Of a stretch of DNA of 20,720 nt, positions 1 through 7,728 are shown in pieces. Both the position numbers and the translations under genes were made by a program. Position 1 is the stretch's first letter, and the number at the start of each line of letters is the position of its first letter. The stretch comes from Bacteroidales bacterium (GTDB lineage: Bacteria > Bacteroidota > Bacteroidia > Bacteroidales > UBA932). The notes below the pieces were generated by a model that worked only from the letters and a program-made list of their open reading frames with translations, ran no database searches and was not told where the DNA came from. The stretch is from contig JAEDMF010000010.1 in NCBI GenBank assembly GCA_016303175.1, positions 1-20,720 on the forward strand, given 5' to 3'.

Positions 1-399
1 ACAGCCATAGGCAAGAGGGAGTGCCTGAGCATCTTCGGCGATGATTATCCCACCCCTGACGGTACCTGCCTGAGGGACTATATCGACATAGTGGATCTGG
101 CAAAGGCGCACGTTGCCGCCGTTACACGTATGGTGGAGGGCAAGATGCTCAAGGCTTATGAGATTTTCAACGTGGGCACGGGAAATCCTGTCTCCGTGAT
201 GGAACTGGTGAAGACTTTCGAGAAAGTGAACAATCTGAAATTGAACTACAAGATTGCTCCCCGTCGCCCCGGTGACGTGACTGCAATCTGGGCCGACACT
301 GCCTATGCCAATAAGGAACTTGGCTGGAAGGCGGAGCGCAGTCTCGAAGAAACATTGGCTTCGGCCTGGGCTTGGGAGAAGAAACTTGCGCTCAAGTAG
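1..399 (+). CDS. galE: UDP-glucose 4-epimerase, C-terminal part (truncated by window edge)
   Basis: This is the last 132 residues of a short-chain dehydrogenase-type nucleotide-sugar epimerase; the start lies outside the window. The visible part has the block FGDDYPTPDGTCLRDYI followed by IVDLAKAHV, which is the substrate-side region of GalE. It then has a FNVGTGNPVSVMELV segment and RPGDVTAIWADTAYANKELGW, the usual GalE ending before the last helix. GalE interconverts UDP-glucose and UDP-galactose in the cytosol, using bound NAD, and supplies galactose for envelope glycans. The NAD-binding Rossmann motif and the catalytic Tyr-x3-Lys are upstream and cannot be checked. The reading frame is open from base 1, so internal GTG or ATG codons such as the GTG at 91 are not the start. 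It converges with recO across a 20-base gap. A related UDP-sugar epimerase (for example a UDP-glucuronate type) is possible but less likely. Confidence 0.92.
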   Translation, partial: TAIGKRECLSIFGDDYPTPDGTCLRDYIDIVDLAKAHVAAVTRMVEGKMLKAYEIFNVGTGNPVSVMELVKTFEKVNNLKLNYKIAPRRPGDVTAIWADTAYANKELGWKAERSLEETLASAWAWEKKLALK

Positions 400-400
400 G

Positions 401-413
401 TTCCGTACCGGAA
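401..413. other. Small inverted repeat at the galE/recO convergent junction
   Basis: A perfect 5-bp stem, TTCCG (401-405) and CGGAA (409-413), with a 3-base loop fills most of the 20-base gap between the two convergent stop codons. There is no T-run after it on either strand. It may be a weak 3'-end hairpin for either transcript, or chance. Confidence 0.3.
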
Positions 414-419
414 TTCTCG

Positions 420-1064
420 TCAGAAAAGCTCTCCCAGAACGGAGAGACTTCGGATGTTCAAAGGTACTTCGAGATGAAACTCGAGGTACCTTATTAGTTT
501 GCGGCATATCGCACTGCGCTGCCCTCCCCTCAGGGGGATGAACATTGCTTCGGCCCAGCTGCATCGGAGAAATTTGGCGATGTCGGCTGCGTCCTCTTCC
601 ATAAAGGGCAACAGTTTGTCATAGTCGGCGCCGAAGCCCGAGGCTGCCGCATAATCCAGCAGAAAGCGAATGTGAAAATTTGCAAAATCCCCTTCCAGTG
701 AGTCCAGCAGCAGTATTTCCTGTATGCACCAGTCGTACAGCCCGTCATCTTTCATCCCTTCCCGGATGGAACGGTAGAGCACTTCCGCCAGGAACATCGA
801 GATGGCACCTTTGCCGTATGAGGAACGTAAACCGTTGAGCGGCTTGCGGGAGTGGAACTTGGAAGCTGTGCTCAGACTGGATTTGGGATTGGCGCTCACC
901 ATACATTCCAGTATGTTCAGGGGTTGGAAAAAACTGATGTTCTTGCCGGCTCCGCGCACCAGCAGGGCGCAACGGCCTTCATTGCGGGAAAGCACGTGAA
1001 GCACCAATGTGTTGTCCCCACATACGGTATAATGCAATACAATTATTTCATCCTCTTCGCTCAC
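420..1064 (-). CDS. recO: DNA repair protein RecO, compact form
   Basis: RecO anneals single-stranded DNA and, with RecR, loads RecA onto SSB-coated DNA in recombinational repair. The 214-residue product has the OB-fold start (EIIVLHYTVCGDNTLVLHVLSRNEGRCALLVRGAG), a helical middle with the family segment NFHIRFLLDYAAASGFGADY, and the conserved ending LIRYLEFHLEVPLNIRSLSVLGELF. It is shorter than the roughly 240 residues usual for RecO. The shortening appears to lie after the GFGADY helix, where many Bacteroidota RecO proteins carry a small strand-rich insert. No CxxC zinc-finger pair is present. The start is a GTG: the frame is closed by a TAA 12 bases upstream, and the next ATG lies well inside the OB fold. 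A TAnnTTTG box ends only 4 bases before this GTG, suggesting a leaderless mRNA. It is divergent from rdgB. Confidence 0.88.
   Translation of the reverse strand: MSEEDEIIVLHYTVCGDNTLVLHVLSRNEGRCALLVRGAGKNISFFQPLNILECMVSANPKSSLSTASKFHSRKPLNGLRSSYGKGAISMFLAEVLYRSIREGMKDDGLYDWCIQEILLLDSLEGDFANFHIRFLLDYAAASGFGADYDKLLPFMEEDAADIAKFLRCSWAEAMFIPLRGGQRSAICRKLIRYLEFHLEVPLNIRSLSVLGELF
429..446 (-). terminator. Possible recO terminator hairpin inside the coding end
   Basis: In the recO direction a 6-bp perfect stem (CTCTCC with GGAGAG, 6-base loop) is followed by CTTTTC just before the TGA stop at 420-422. The hairpin therefore overlaps the codons for the last residues (LGELF). The T-run is short and the stem modest, so this is a weak candidate for an intrinsic terminator. 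Confidence 0.3.
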
Positions 1065-1068
1065 GGCG

Positions 1069-1076
1069 CAAAATTA
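1069..1076 (-). promoter_or_regulatory. recO -7 box (TAATTTTG), 4 nt from the GTG start
   Basis: On the minus strand the octamer TAATTTTG matches the Bacteroidota -7 consensus TAnnTTTG exactly. Only 4 bases separate it from the recO GTG at 1064, so transcription should begin at or next to the start codon. I see no good -33 TTTG at the expected distance upstream. That lowers confidence. Confidence 0.55.
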
Positions 1077-1088
1077 GTGAAAAAGCCG

Positions 1089-1096
1089 TATCTTTG
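1089..1096 (+). promoter_or_regulatory. rdgB -7 box (TATCTTTG), 6 nt from the ATG start
   Basis: TATCTTTG is an exact TAnnTTTG match and ends 6 bases before the rdgB ATG at 1103. It lies back-to-back with the recO -7 box in a 38-base divergent intergenic region. No clear -33 TTTG is seen 19-21 bases upstream. The predicted transcript would have almost no 5' leader. Confidence 0.55.
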
Positions 1097-1102
1097 TGTG
1101 GT

Positions 1103-1705
1103 ATGGAATTGATTTTTGCAACCGGCAATGCCGGAAAGGTCCGCGAGGCCCAGCAGATATGTGATCGCCTTGCAAAGAAATGGGGTATAAATCTGACTAT
1201 TGTGCCCATGCCTGATAAGGTGGATATACCGGAGACGGGCGATTCGTACGAGGAAAATGCTCTCCAGAAGGCCCGTTTCGTATGGGACAAGTATCACAAG
1301 AACTGCATAGCCGATGACTCCGGTATGGAGGTTGAGGCTCTGGATGGTGCGCCCGGCATATACACGGCCCGTTATTGTGACCGCGATTTTGCTGACGGAA
1401 TGGATAAACTGCTCTACGAACTTGACCGCAAGCAGGCTTTGGCACCCGAGCAGCGCAAGGCCACTTTCGAATGTTGTCTTACTGTCATAATTGATGGCAC
1501 AATGCTCTCCTTCCGCGGAACTTGTCCCGGTCGCATCAGTCTTTGCAAGTGCGGCAGCGCGGGCTTTGGCTTCGATCCCGTCTTCATTCCGGATGCCACC
1601 CCGAGCCTCTGTATGGCGGAACTCCCCGAGGAGCAGAAGAACCTCATTTCTCACCGTGGACTTGCTTTCGAAAAGTTGTTCCGCTATCTGGCCGAAGAAA
1701 AATAG
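1103..1705 (+). CDS. rdgB: dITP/XTP (non-canonical purine NTP) pyrophosphatase, Ham1/RdgB family
   Basis: RdgB hydrolyses dITP, ITP and XTP to the monophosphate plus pyrophosphate in the cytosol, which keeps deaminated purines out of DNA and RNA. The 200-residue protein has the usual length and motifs: TGNAGK at residues 7-12 (nucleotide phosphate binding), DDSG at 71-74 with the catalytic/metal-binding acidic pair, GAPGIYTARY, FGFDPVF at 155-161 and SHRG at 183-186 (base recognition). The ATG at 1103 is chosen because the first strand (ELIFATGN) begins immediately after it. The open frame continues upstream, but that part would overlap the recO promoter and has no homology-like sequence. The gene is divergent from recO and is followed after 30 bases by the S41 protease gene, probably in one transcript. 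Confidence 0.95.
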   Translation: MELIFATGNAGKVREAQQICDRLAKKWGINLTIVPMPDKVDIPETGDSYEENALQKARFVWDKYHKNCIADDSGMEVEALDGAPGIYTARYCDRDFADGMDKLLYELDRKQALAPEQRKATFECCLTVIIDGTMLSFRGTCPGRISLCKCGSAGFGFDPVFIPDATPSLCMAELPEEQKNLISHRGLAFEKLFRYLAEEK

Positions 1706-1735
1706 TCCGGGCACATTGTGTACTAATTATCAAAA

Positions 1736-3364
1736 ATGATATTCGATATGAATCATAATAATGGAAAGGGTAGATGCTTTTTCAGTGTCCTAGCCCTGAC
1801 GGCAATTCTTCCTCTCGGCGCTCAGAGTCCCAGTTTCAAGCAGGGTCAGTGGATGGAGATTTTCAACTCCGTGATGCGCAATGTGAGCCGTTACTATGTG
1901 GACAGTCTGCCTGTGGACAAAATGTATACGGACGGCATTTCCAAGATGCTCTCCAATCTGGATCCTTATACCGTATATGTGCCCGAGAGCGGGCAGGATG
2001 ATTTTGAGATGATGATAACCAATTCCTATGGCGGTATGGGTGCGGTAATCTACAAGCCGGAACTGGACGGGAATGTCATCATAAATGAACCCTATGAAGG
2101 CTCACCGGCCGCGCTTGCAGGCCTGCGCTGCGGGGACGAGATAACTGCAATAGACGGGCAGAGCACACACGGTCTGACCGTGGCCCAGTCCAGCAGCAGG
2201 ATGAAGGGCAAGCCGGGCACGGAGGTGGTGCTGGACGTGGTGAAGGTGCGTAGCGGTGAGCAGGTCCAATTGCGGATAGTCCGCCAGAAAATACATCTGC
2301 CAGATATACCATATTATGGTATGTTGGACGGCAGTACAGGCTATATCCAGCAGGTCGGTTTCACTGCGGGAGTTTCCGAGCAGTTGCGTGACGCTGTGAT
2401 AGACCTGAAGGGCAGAGGAATGAAGAGACTGGTGCTAGATTTGCGCGGCAATGGAGGAGGCCTTATGGACGAGGCTGTAAAGATACTCAGCATATTTCTT
2501 CCGAAGGGCACAAATGTGGTCAGTTCGAAAGGGGTGGACGGCGAGTTCCATTACACGACACCTTATGATCCCGTGGATGTCAAATTGCCCCTTCTGGTTA
2601 TGGTCAATTCCGCATCAGCAAGTGCTTCCGAGATTGTCGCCGGGGCTGTTCAGGACCTTGACAGGGGAGTTATTGCGGGGGAACGTACTTTCGGCAAGGG
2701 CTTGGTGCAGAAACTGGTGCCCATAGCTTACAATGGCCAGCTCAAGGTGACGACTTCCAAGTATTACACTCCTTCCGGGCGCTGCGTCCAGGCCAAGGAT
2801 TACTCTCATCGCAGAGAGGACGGCAGTGTGGGAAACATTCCCGATTCTCTTACAAGGGAGTTCAAAACCCTCTCCGGGCGCATTGTGCGTGATGGCGGCG
2901 GCATTGCTCCTGATATGAAACTTGAAGAAAAGGAGTACGACCGTATTACTTATGCCGTGGCATACGGCGGTCTGACCGACAATTATCCGGTCGAGTATTG
3001 CCGTTCACACGAGTCCGTGGCAGATCCGGGCAATTTCAGTATGAGCGATGCGGATTATGCCGCCTTCGTGGATTGGGCCGTGGAGCAGAATTTCGATTCC
3101 CGCAGCGAGAGCGAGACCTATTATGATATGCTTGTCAGTCAGTTGAAGAAGGATGGTGAGTATGAGTACGCCAAGGAAAGTCTCGCGGCTCTGGAACAGG
3201 TAGTTAAAATCGACAAGAGGACAGCTCTGGAGAGGTCCCGCAGCCAGATTCAACCGCTGTTGGAACAGGAGATTGCCATCCGCTACGGTTTCCAGCGTGC
3301 AGGTGTGCAGGTGGCTCTGAGGTACGATGATCAGCTTCGCTCCGCCTTGCAATCCTGGAAGTAG
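1736..3364 (+). CDS. S41 family carboxyl-terminal processing protease (exported, PDZ-containing)
   Basis: This is a tail-specific serine protease of the CtpA/Prc type, expected to act in the periplasm on envelope proteins. The 542-residue product begins with a signal peptide (hydrophobic FFSVLALTAILPLGA, probable cleavage near LGA-QS). A PDZ domain covers about residues 85-175 (YGGMGAVI, NEPYEGSPAALAGLRCGDEITAIDG). The S41 core includes LVLDLRGNGGGLMDEAV (about 232-249), the serine block SASASASEI at 292-300 that holds the nucleophile, and TFGKGLVQ with the general-base Lys321. A C-terminal extension of about 170 residues is typical of the Bacteroidota branch. Either the ATG at 1736 or the ATG at 1748 could start it; the latter gives a cleaner signal peptide. 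No promoter box is seen in the 30-base gap after rdgB. It converges with xth. Confidence 0.93.
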   Translation: MIFDMNHNNGKGRCFFSVLALTAILPLGAQSPSFKQGQWMEIFNSVMRNVSRYYVDSLPVDKMYTDGISKMLSNLDPYTVYVPESGQDDFEMMITNSYGGMGAVIYKPELDGNVIINEPYEGSPAALAGLRCGDEITAIDGQSTHGLTVAQSSSRMKGKPGTEVVLDVVKVRSGEQVQLRIVRQKIHLPDIPYYGMLDGSTGYIQQVGFTAGVSEQLRDAVIDLKGRGMKRLVLDLRGNGGGLMDEAVKILSIFLPKGTNVVSSKGVDGEFHYTTPYDPVDVKLPLLVMVNSASASASEIVAGAVQDLDRGVIAGERTFGKGLVQKLVPIAYNGQLKVTTSKYYTPSGRCVQAKDYSHRREDGSVGNIPDSLTREFKTLSGRIVRDGGGIAPDMKLEEKEYDRITYAVAYGGLTDNYPVEYCRSHESVADPGNFSMSDADYAAFVDWAVEQNFDSRSESETYYDMLVSQLKKDGEYEYAKESLAALEQVVKIDKRTALERSRSQIQPLLEQEIAIRYGFQRAGVQVALRYDDQLRSALQSWK

Positions 3365-3398
3365 TTTGCAATTAAAGAACCTGCGAACCCCGAGCTGC

Positions 3399-4154
3399 CT
3401 AATTGATTATCAACTCCACAGGACAGTGGTCCGAGCCGAAGATTTCGGAATGGATGGAAGCGGCTTGAATGCGGTCTTTCAGATTTTCGGATACAACGAA
3501 GTAGTCGATGCGCCAACCCACGTTCCTCTCTCTGGCCCGCATGCGGTAGCTCCACCAACTGTAGGCATCCTTTGCATCGGGGTGAAGATAGCGGAAACTG
3601 TCCACAAAGCCGGCATCCAGCAGATCTGAGAATTTTGCTCTCTCCTGGTCAGTGAAACCGGGATTGTTGCGGTTTGTGGCAGGATTCTTCAAGTCGATTT
3701 CATTGTGGGCCACATTCAAATCACCACAGAGCACTACTCCCTTGCTCCGGCTCAGCCCGCACAGATAGGCCCTGAAGTCATCTTCCCAGTTCATCCTGTA
3801 GTCCAGCCTGCGTAGCCCGTCCTGGGCATTGGGGGTGTAGCAGCAGACAAGGTAGAAATCTTCGAACTCAAGAGTGATGAGCCTGCCTTCGCTGTCGTGT
3901 TCCTCCTTGCCCATTCCGTATTGCACTGACAGGGGAGCAATCCTGGTATAGACTGCAGTGCCGCTGTATCCTTTCTTTTCGGCAAAGTTCCAATAGCTGC
4001 TGTAGCCTTCGAATTCGAGGTTATGCTGACCGGCCTGCATTTTGGTTTCTTGCAGGCAGAAAATGTCCGCATCCGCCTCTGCAAAGAATTTGTGCAGGTC
4101 TCCTTTTGCACTTATGGCCCTCAGGCCGTTCACATTCCAGGAAATCAGTTTCAT
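3399..4154 (-). CDS. xth: Exodeoxyribonuclease III / AP endonuclease (Xth family)
   Basis: This enzyme cleaves DNA at abasic sites and removes blocked 3' ends during base-excision repair, using a metal in an endonuclease/exonuclease/phosphatase fold. The 251-residue protein is full length for the ExoA/Xth family. Visible active-site motifs are WNVNGLRA (N7), LQETK with metal-binding Glu36, GDLNVAH with Asp145 and Asn147, the signature GWRIDYFVVS, and the terminal GSDHCPV with Asp242 and His243. It starts 22 bases after the cysS stop and is probably the last gene of the flippase-cysS-xth transcript. Its 3' end faces the S41 protease gene across 34 bases. Transcript linkage to cysS is inferred from spacing only. 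Confidence 0.95.
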   Translation of the reverse strand: MKLISWNVNGLRAISAKGDLHKFFAEADADIFCLQETKMQAGQHNLEFEGYSSYWNFAEKKGYSGTAVYTRIAPLSVQYGMGKEEHDSEGRLITLEFEDFYLVCCYTPNAQDGLRRLDYRMNWEDDFRAYLCGLSRSKGVVLCGDLNVAHNEIDLKNPATNRNNPGFTDQERAKFSDLLDAGFVDSFRYLHPDAKDAYSWWSYRMRARERNVGWRIDYFVVSENLKDRIQAASIHSEIFGSDHCPVELIIN

Positions 4155-4176
4155 TGTAGGCTAAGTTTGAGGATTA

Positions 4177-5652
4177 CTAAAGGCTCCATTCTACACCGTC
4201 CTTGGTGTCCTTAACGGTAATGCCGAGGGAAGTGAGGCTATTGCGTATCTTATCCGATTTTGTCCAGTCTTTGTTGGCCTTGGCCTCCTGCCTCTCTTCG
4301 AGTATCATATCCATCAATCCCGAAATGACCTCTGCGCTTTTGCCGTCCGAAGCTCCTTCGTCCTTGAGGCCGAGCACTCCGAAGAGTATTTCCGAGAACA
4401 TGCGCTCCAGCAGGGCCAAATCCGCATCCTGCAGTTTCAGGCTTCCGGCCTTAGCGCTGTTTATCAGCTTTACAGCCTCGAAGATGTAGCCGAGAGCGAT
4501 GGGGGTGTTCAAATCGTCGCAAAGCGCATCGTATGCCTTGTCGTAGAGTTCCTGCACCTTCTCCGATGCCACTCCTGCCTGCTTGCCTGCCGCCATCGCC
4601 TTGAGATCCCGAGCTGCGCCCAGTACCTTGGCCAGTCCCTTCGATGCTGCCTGCAGGGCCTCGTTGGAGAAATCCAGAGTGGAGCGATAGTGGGCCTGAA
4701 GTATGAAGAACCTTATGGTCATGGGGCTGTACGCCTGACTGAGCACTGAGTTGTTGCCGCTGAAAAGGTCGGACAGGGTGATGAAGTTGCCCAGACTCTT
4801 GCCCATCTTCTTGCCGTTGATGGTTATCATATTGTTGTGCATCCAGTAGCGCACGCCTTCCTTGCCTCGGGAAGCCACGTTCTGGGCGATTTCGCACTCG
4901 TGGTGGGGGAACATCAAATCCATTCCTCCGCCGTGGATGTCGAACTCCGCTCCGAGGTATTTTTCGCTCATTGCAGAGCACTCCAGATGCCAGCCGGGGA
5001 AGCCTTCGCTCCAGGGAGAGGGCCAGTGCATAATGTGCTCCGGAGAGGCTTTCTTCCAAAGCGCGAAGTCGAAGGGAGCCTTCTTGTCACTCTGGCCGTC
5101 GAGGCTGCGAGTGCCTTCCACCGTATCTTCCAGATTGCGTCCGCTGAGCACTCCGTAGTGGTGGTCCTTGTTGTATTTTTCGACATCAAAGTAAATGCTG
5201 CCGTTGCTCTCGTAGGCATAGCCTGCCTCGAGTATGGTTTTCACGAGCCTGATTTGCTCTATGATATGGCCTGAGGCGCGGGGTTCGATGGAAGGGGGAG
5301 CCACATTGAGCTCACGCATTGCCTCGTGGTAGCGCTCGGTGTATTCCTGCACGACTTCCATAGGCTCCAACTGCTCCAGACGGGCCTTCTTGGCTATCTT
5401 GTCCTCTCCCTCATCGGCATCGTGCTCCAGATGGCCCACGTCGGTGATATTGCGCACATAGCGCACTTTATAGCCAATCTGGCGCAGCAGGCGTACCAGC
5501 ACGTCATAGGTGATGGCGGGACGGGCGTGACCCAGATGGGCGTCTCCGTAAACTGTGGGACCGCAGACATACAGGCCCACGTGGCCGGGATTCAGGGGGG
5601 TGAACAACTCCTTGGTGCGGGAGAGTGAGTTCGTTATATAAAGGTCTCTCAT
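4177..5652 (-). CDS. cysS: Cysteinyl-tRNA synthetase
   Basis: CysS charges tRNA-Cys with cysteine using ATP and is a class I synthetase of the cytosol. The 491-residue protein carries the HIGH-type motif as HLGH (39-42) in VYGDAHLGHARP and the KMSKS-type loop as KMGKS (282-286) followed by LGNF. The zinc site that selects cysteine is visible as Cys30, Cys225 in WHLECSAMS and the HHECE block at 250-254. The tail contains the RQEAKANKDWTKSDKIRNSLTSLGI segment typical of CysS, which recognises the anticodon. Its ATG overlaps the TGA of the upstream flippase-like gene as ATGA (5649-5652), a standard sign of translational coupling. xth follows 22 bases downstream. Confidence 0.97.
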   Translation of the reverse strand: MRDLYITNSLSRTKELFTPLNPGHVGLYVCGPTVYGDAHLGHARPAITYDVLVRLLRQIGYKVRYVRNITDVGHLEHDADEGEDKIAKKARLEQLEPMEVVQEYTERYHEAMRELNVAPPSIEPRASGHIIEQIRLVKTILEAGYAYESNGSIYFDVEKYNKDHHYGVLSGRNLEDTVEGTRSLDGQSDKKAPFDFALWKKASPEHIMHWPSPWSEGFPGWHLECSAMSEKYLGAEFDIHGGGMDLMFPHHECEIAQNVASRGKEGVRYWMHNNMITINGKKMGKSLGNFITLSDLFSGNNSVLSQAYSPMTIRFFILQAHYRSTLDFSNEALQAASKGLAKVLGAARDLKAMAAGKQAGVASEKVQELYDKAYDALCDDLNTPIALGYIFEAVKLINSAKAGSLKLQDADLALLERMFSEILFGVLGLKDEGASDGKSAEVISGLMDMILEERQEAKANKDWTKSDKIRNSLTSLGITVKDTKDGVEWSL

Positions 5653-6659
5653 ATTCTGTTTTTTCTTGTGATTTCAACAATATAGGAAATGATGCCGGCT
5701 ATGACCATCATCACTGCCTGTGATTCGTGGTTGAGCGTGGCGCACAGCATACCGCTGTCCCAACTCAGTCCATAGACATTGGAAAGGGCGAGCGCAACCA
5801 GAAAATGATAGGCTCCGAAGCCTCCGGGCACGGGTACCATCCAGGCAACGCTGCCCACGAGACAGACGAAAAGCGCGTCGGGCCACCCGAGCGCGGTCGC
5901 CTGTGGCACGGCCCATATCACACACATGCTCATTGTCCAGTAGGTCAGCCACATAAGTACGGTGTACAGCAGGAAACGGAACTTGCCCTTCATATGCAGG
6001 AAGGAGATGAACCCCTGGCCTATGCCCTTGATGAAGCCGTGTATCTTGCCACAGAAGCGGTTGCGTTCCCTGAAATGATGGACAGCCACGCAGAAGATGG
6101 TTCCGGCGGCGAGCACGGCAAGCGCTATCCAGCCAAGGCTGATGTCAAGTTTCTTCTGCAGGGGTTCCAGCATGCTGTGGGTGAAGAAGGTGCCGAATTG
6201 TTTCCAGCGGAAGGCGAGCAGCAGAGCAATCAGAATGAATACGGACAATATGTCCCAGGTCCTCGAAAGCAGGACCGTGCCTACAGCCTTGTCGAAGCTT
6301 ATCACTTTGTCGCTCTCTCCCGGATGGCTGGCCTTGCTTCTTCTTGACAGGAAGCCGCAACGCACCACCTCTCCTATGCGGGGAAAGGCGAAATTGGCAA
6401 GGTAGCCTATGTTTACGCAGTTGAAGGTGGTCAGGGCCTTCATGTCAGGGTCGAAGGGCTTTATCAGGCAGCGCCACCTGAGAGAGCGGAATACAACGGC
6501 AAATACGGCTGCAAGCATCTCCAGCAGCACAAATTCCCAATTGCAATGCTCCAACTCCGTCCAGAACTCTTTCCACTGCACTCCCTTGAATGAAAAATAC
6601 AGGAGAACCCCGGCGAGCGCTGCGGAAAGCAGGTATTTTATGACATTTGACACTTTCAT
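5649..6659 (-). CDS. UPF0104 / LPG-synthase-TM-like flippase-domain integral membrane protein
   Basis: This is a 336-residue polytopic inner-membrane protein of the family that includes the transmembrane half of MprF (lysylphosphatidylglycerol synthase/flippase). Members are thought to move or modify lipids, but the substrate here is unknown. I see about seven or eight hydrophobic segments. Family-like blocks are NVGYLANFAFPRIGEVVRCGFL-type text near residues 75-100 (here NIGYLANFAFPRIGEVVRC), VGTVLLSRTWDILSVF, and the late VPVPGGFGAYHFLVALAL motif. There is no soluble aminoacyl-transferase domain, so it is not a full MprF. It is the first gene of the minus-strand run with cysS and xth. A TAAATTTG -7 box ends 8 bases before its ATG, so the mRNA leader would be very short. 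The fold assignment is firm; the function is not. Confidence 0.85.
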   Translation of the reverse strand: MKVSNVIKYLLSAALAGVLLYFSFKGVQWKEFWTELEHCNWEFVLLEMLAAVFAVVFRSLRWRCLIKPFDPDMKALTTFNCVNIGYLANFAFPRIGEVVRCGFLSRRSKASHPGESDKVISFDKAVGTVLLSRTWDILSVFILIALLLAFRWKQFGTFFTHSMLEPLQKKLDISLGWIALAVLAAGTIFCVAVHHFRERNRFCGKIHGFIKGIGQGFISFLHMKGKFRFLLYTVLMWLTYWTMSMCVIWAVPQATALGWPDALFVCLVGSVAWMVPVPGGFGAYHFLVALALSNVYGLSWDSGMLCATLNHESQAVMMVIAGIISYIVEITRKNRI

Positions 6660-6667
6660 AAAGTGTA

Positions 6668-6675
6668 CAAATTTA
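6668..6675 (-). promoter_or_regulatory. -7 box (TAAATTTG) for the flippase-cysS-xth operon
   Basis: On the minus strand TAAATTTG fits TAnnTTTG exactly and ends 8 bases before the ATG at 6659. No convincing -33 TTTG is found at 19-21 bases. It sits opposite the -7 box of the PfkB gene in the same 60-base divergent region, so the two promoters must compete for space. Confidence 0.5.
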
Positions 6676-6688
6676 GTAATTATTTTGC

Positions 6689-6696
6689 TAACTTTG
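6689..6696 (+). promoter_or_regulatory. -7 box (TAACTTTG) for the PfkB-M23-DUF368 operon
   Basis: TAACTTTG is an exact TAnnTTTG match, 23 bases before the ATG at 6720, which implies a leader of roughly 15-20 nt. No clear -33 TTTG is visible; the expected position falls inside the region of the opposite promoter. Confidence 0.55.
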
Positions 6697-6719
6697 CCTA
6701 AAACAGTATATTGACGCCG

Positions 6720-7727
6720 ATGAAACGCATATTGGGCATAGGTAATGCCCTGACTGACATTCTGGCTGTTCTGCCGGACGACACCTTATTGAAGAAATAT
6801 CATCTACCCATAGGTAGCATGCAGCACGTGGATGCCACTACGGGAGACCTTATATGGAAGGACCTCAAGGAATTGGGGATACAGTACGTGGCCGGGGGCA
6901 GCGCTGCCAACACCATAACCTGCACCTCTATTTTCGGTATGCCGAGCAGCTTCATCGGCAAGGTTGGGGACGACGAGCTGGGACATCTCTTCAGGAGCGA
7001 TCAGGAGCAATACGGCATACGCTCCACCCTCCTTCGCGGCAGGCAGGCCTCTGGCAGGTCCATGGTATTCATTACCGGGGCAAATGCGGAGCGTACCTTT
7101 GCGGTGTACCTGGGCGCGGCTATGGAACTTGAAGCGGAAGACCTGAGCCCTGAGATGTTCGAAGGCTATGATTATTTCCATATAGAGGGCTATCTGGTAC
7201 AGAACCTGGCCTTGTGCCGCAGAGCCATTGAACTGGCCCGGCAGGCGGGTTGCATCATATCCCTGGATATGGCCTCGTACAATGTGGTGGAAAGCAACAG
7301 CATTTTCCTTCACGAGATGGTGGACAAGTACATAGATATAGTCTTTGCCAACGAGACGGAGAGCCGCGCCTTTACCGGAATGAGCGACCCTGAACAGGCT
7401 CTGGAGGAGATTGCGCGGCATTGCAGCATAGCTGTCGTGAAACTGGGCAAGCAGGGTTCCCTGGTCCGCAGCGGTCAGGAATGGCACCGTATCCAGGCTT
7501 GGCCGGGAGAGGCTGTTGACGCCACTGGAGCGGGAGATACCTATGCCGCCGGCTTCCTATATGCCCATTCGCTCGGCTTGCCTCTGTTGGCTTGTGGAGA
7601 AGTGGGTTCCATCATCTCCGCCAAGGTGGTGGAAATCATAGGGACAAAAATTGACATCCCCCGTTGGAAGGCCGCCAAGGCTGAAATCAGGGAACTTGTG
7701 GGCAGGTATGGAATAGGAGACAGGTAG
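6720..7727 (+). CDS. PfkB-family sugar/nucleoside kinase (adenosine kinase-like)
   Basis: This is a ribokinase/PfkB-fold kinase that transfers phosphate from ATP to a sugar or nucleoside hydroxyl. The 335-residue protein shows the family order: GGSAANT (59-65), FIGKVGDDELG (78-88), a lid region, the ATP-site NETESRAFTG (211-220), KLGKQGS, and the C-terminal signature VDATGAGDTYAAGFL with catalytic base Asp273. Close Bacteroidota relatives are commonly labelled adenosine kinase, but the substrate cannot be read from sequence alone; fructose, ribose or another nucleoside are alternatives. The ATG at 6720 is preferred over the in-frame TTG at 6711 because MKRILGIGNALTDIL is the normal family start. 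The stop is one base from the next start (7729), so this heads a tight operon with the M23 lipoprotein and DUF368 genes. Confidence 0.9.
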   Translation: MKRILGIGNALTDILAVLPDDTLLKKYHLPIGSMQHVDATTGDLIWKDLKELGIQYVAGGSAANTITCTSIFGMPSSFIGKVGDDELGHLFRSDQEQYGIRSTLLRGRQASGRSMVFITGANAERTFAVYLGAAMELEAEDLSPEMFEGYDYFHIEGYLVQNLALCRRAIELARQAGCIISLDMASYNVVESNSIFLHEMVDKYIDIVFANETESRAFTGMSDPEQALEEIARHCSIAVVKLGKQGSLVRSGQEWHRIQAWPGEAVDATGAGDTYAAGFLYAHSLGLPLLACGEVGSIISAKVVEIIGTKIDIPRWKAAKAEIRELVGRYGIGDR

Positions 7728-7728
7728 G

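Noticed and set aside
1061..1714. 217-residue minus-strand frame opposite rdgB
   Set aside because: Covers rdgB almost exactly. rdgB has all Ham1 motifs, so the opposite frame is a shadow.
3365..3405. CAATTA/TAATTG inverted pair near the S41 protease/xth junction as a bidirectional terminator
   Set aside because: Only 6 bp, A/T-rich, about 25 bases apart and with no T-run; not convincing.
6804..7487. 227-residue minus-strand frame opposite the PfkB kinase gene
   Set aside because: Antisense shadow of a gene with complete kinase motifs; no family resemblance.
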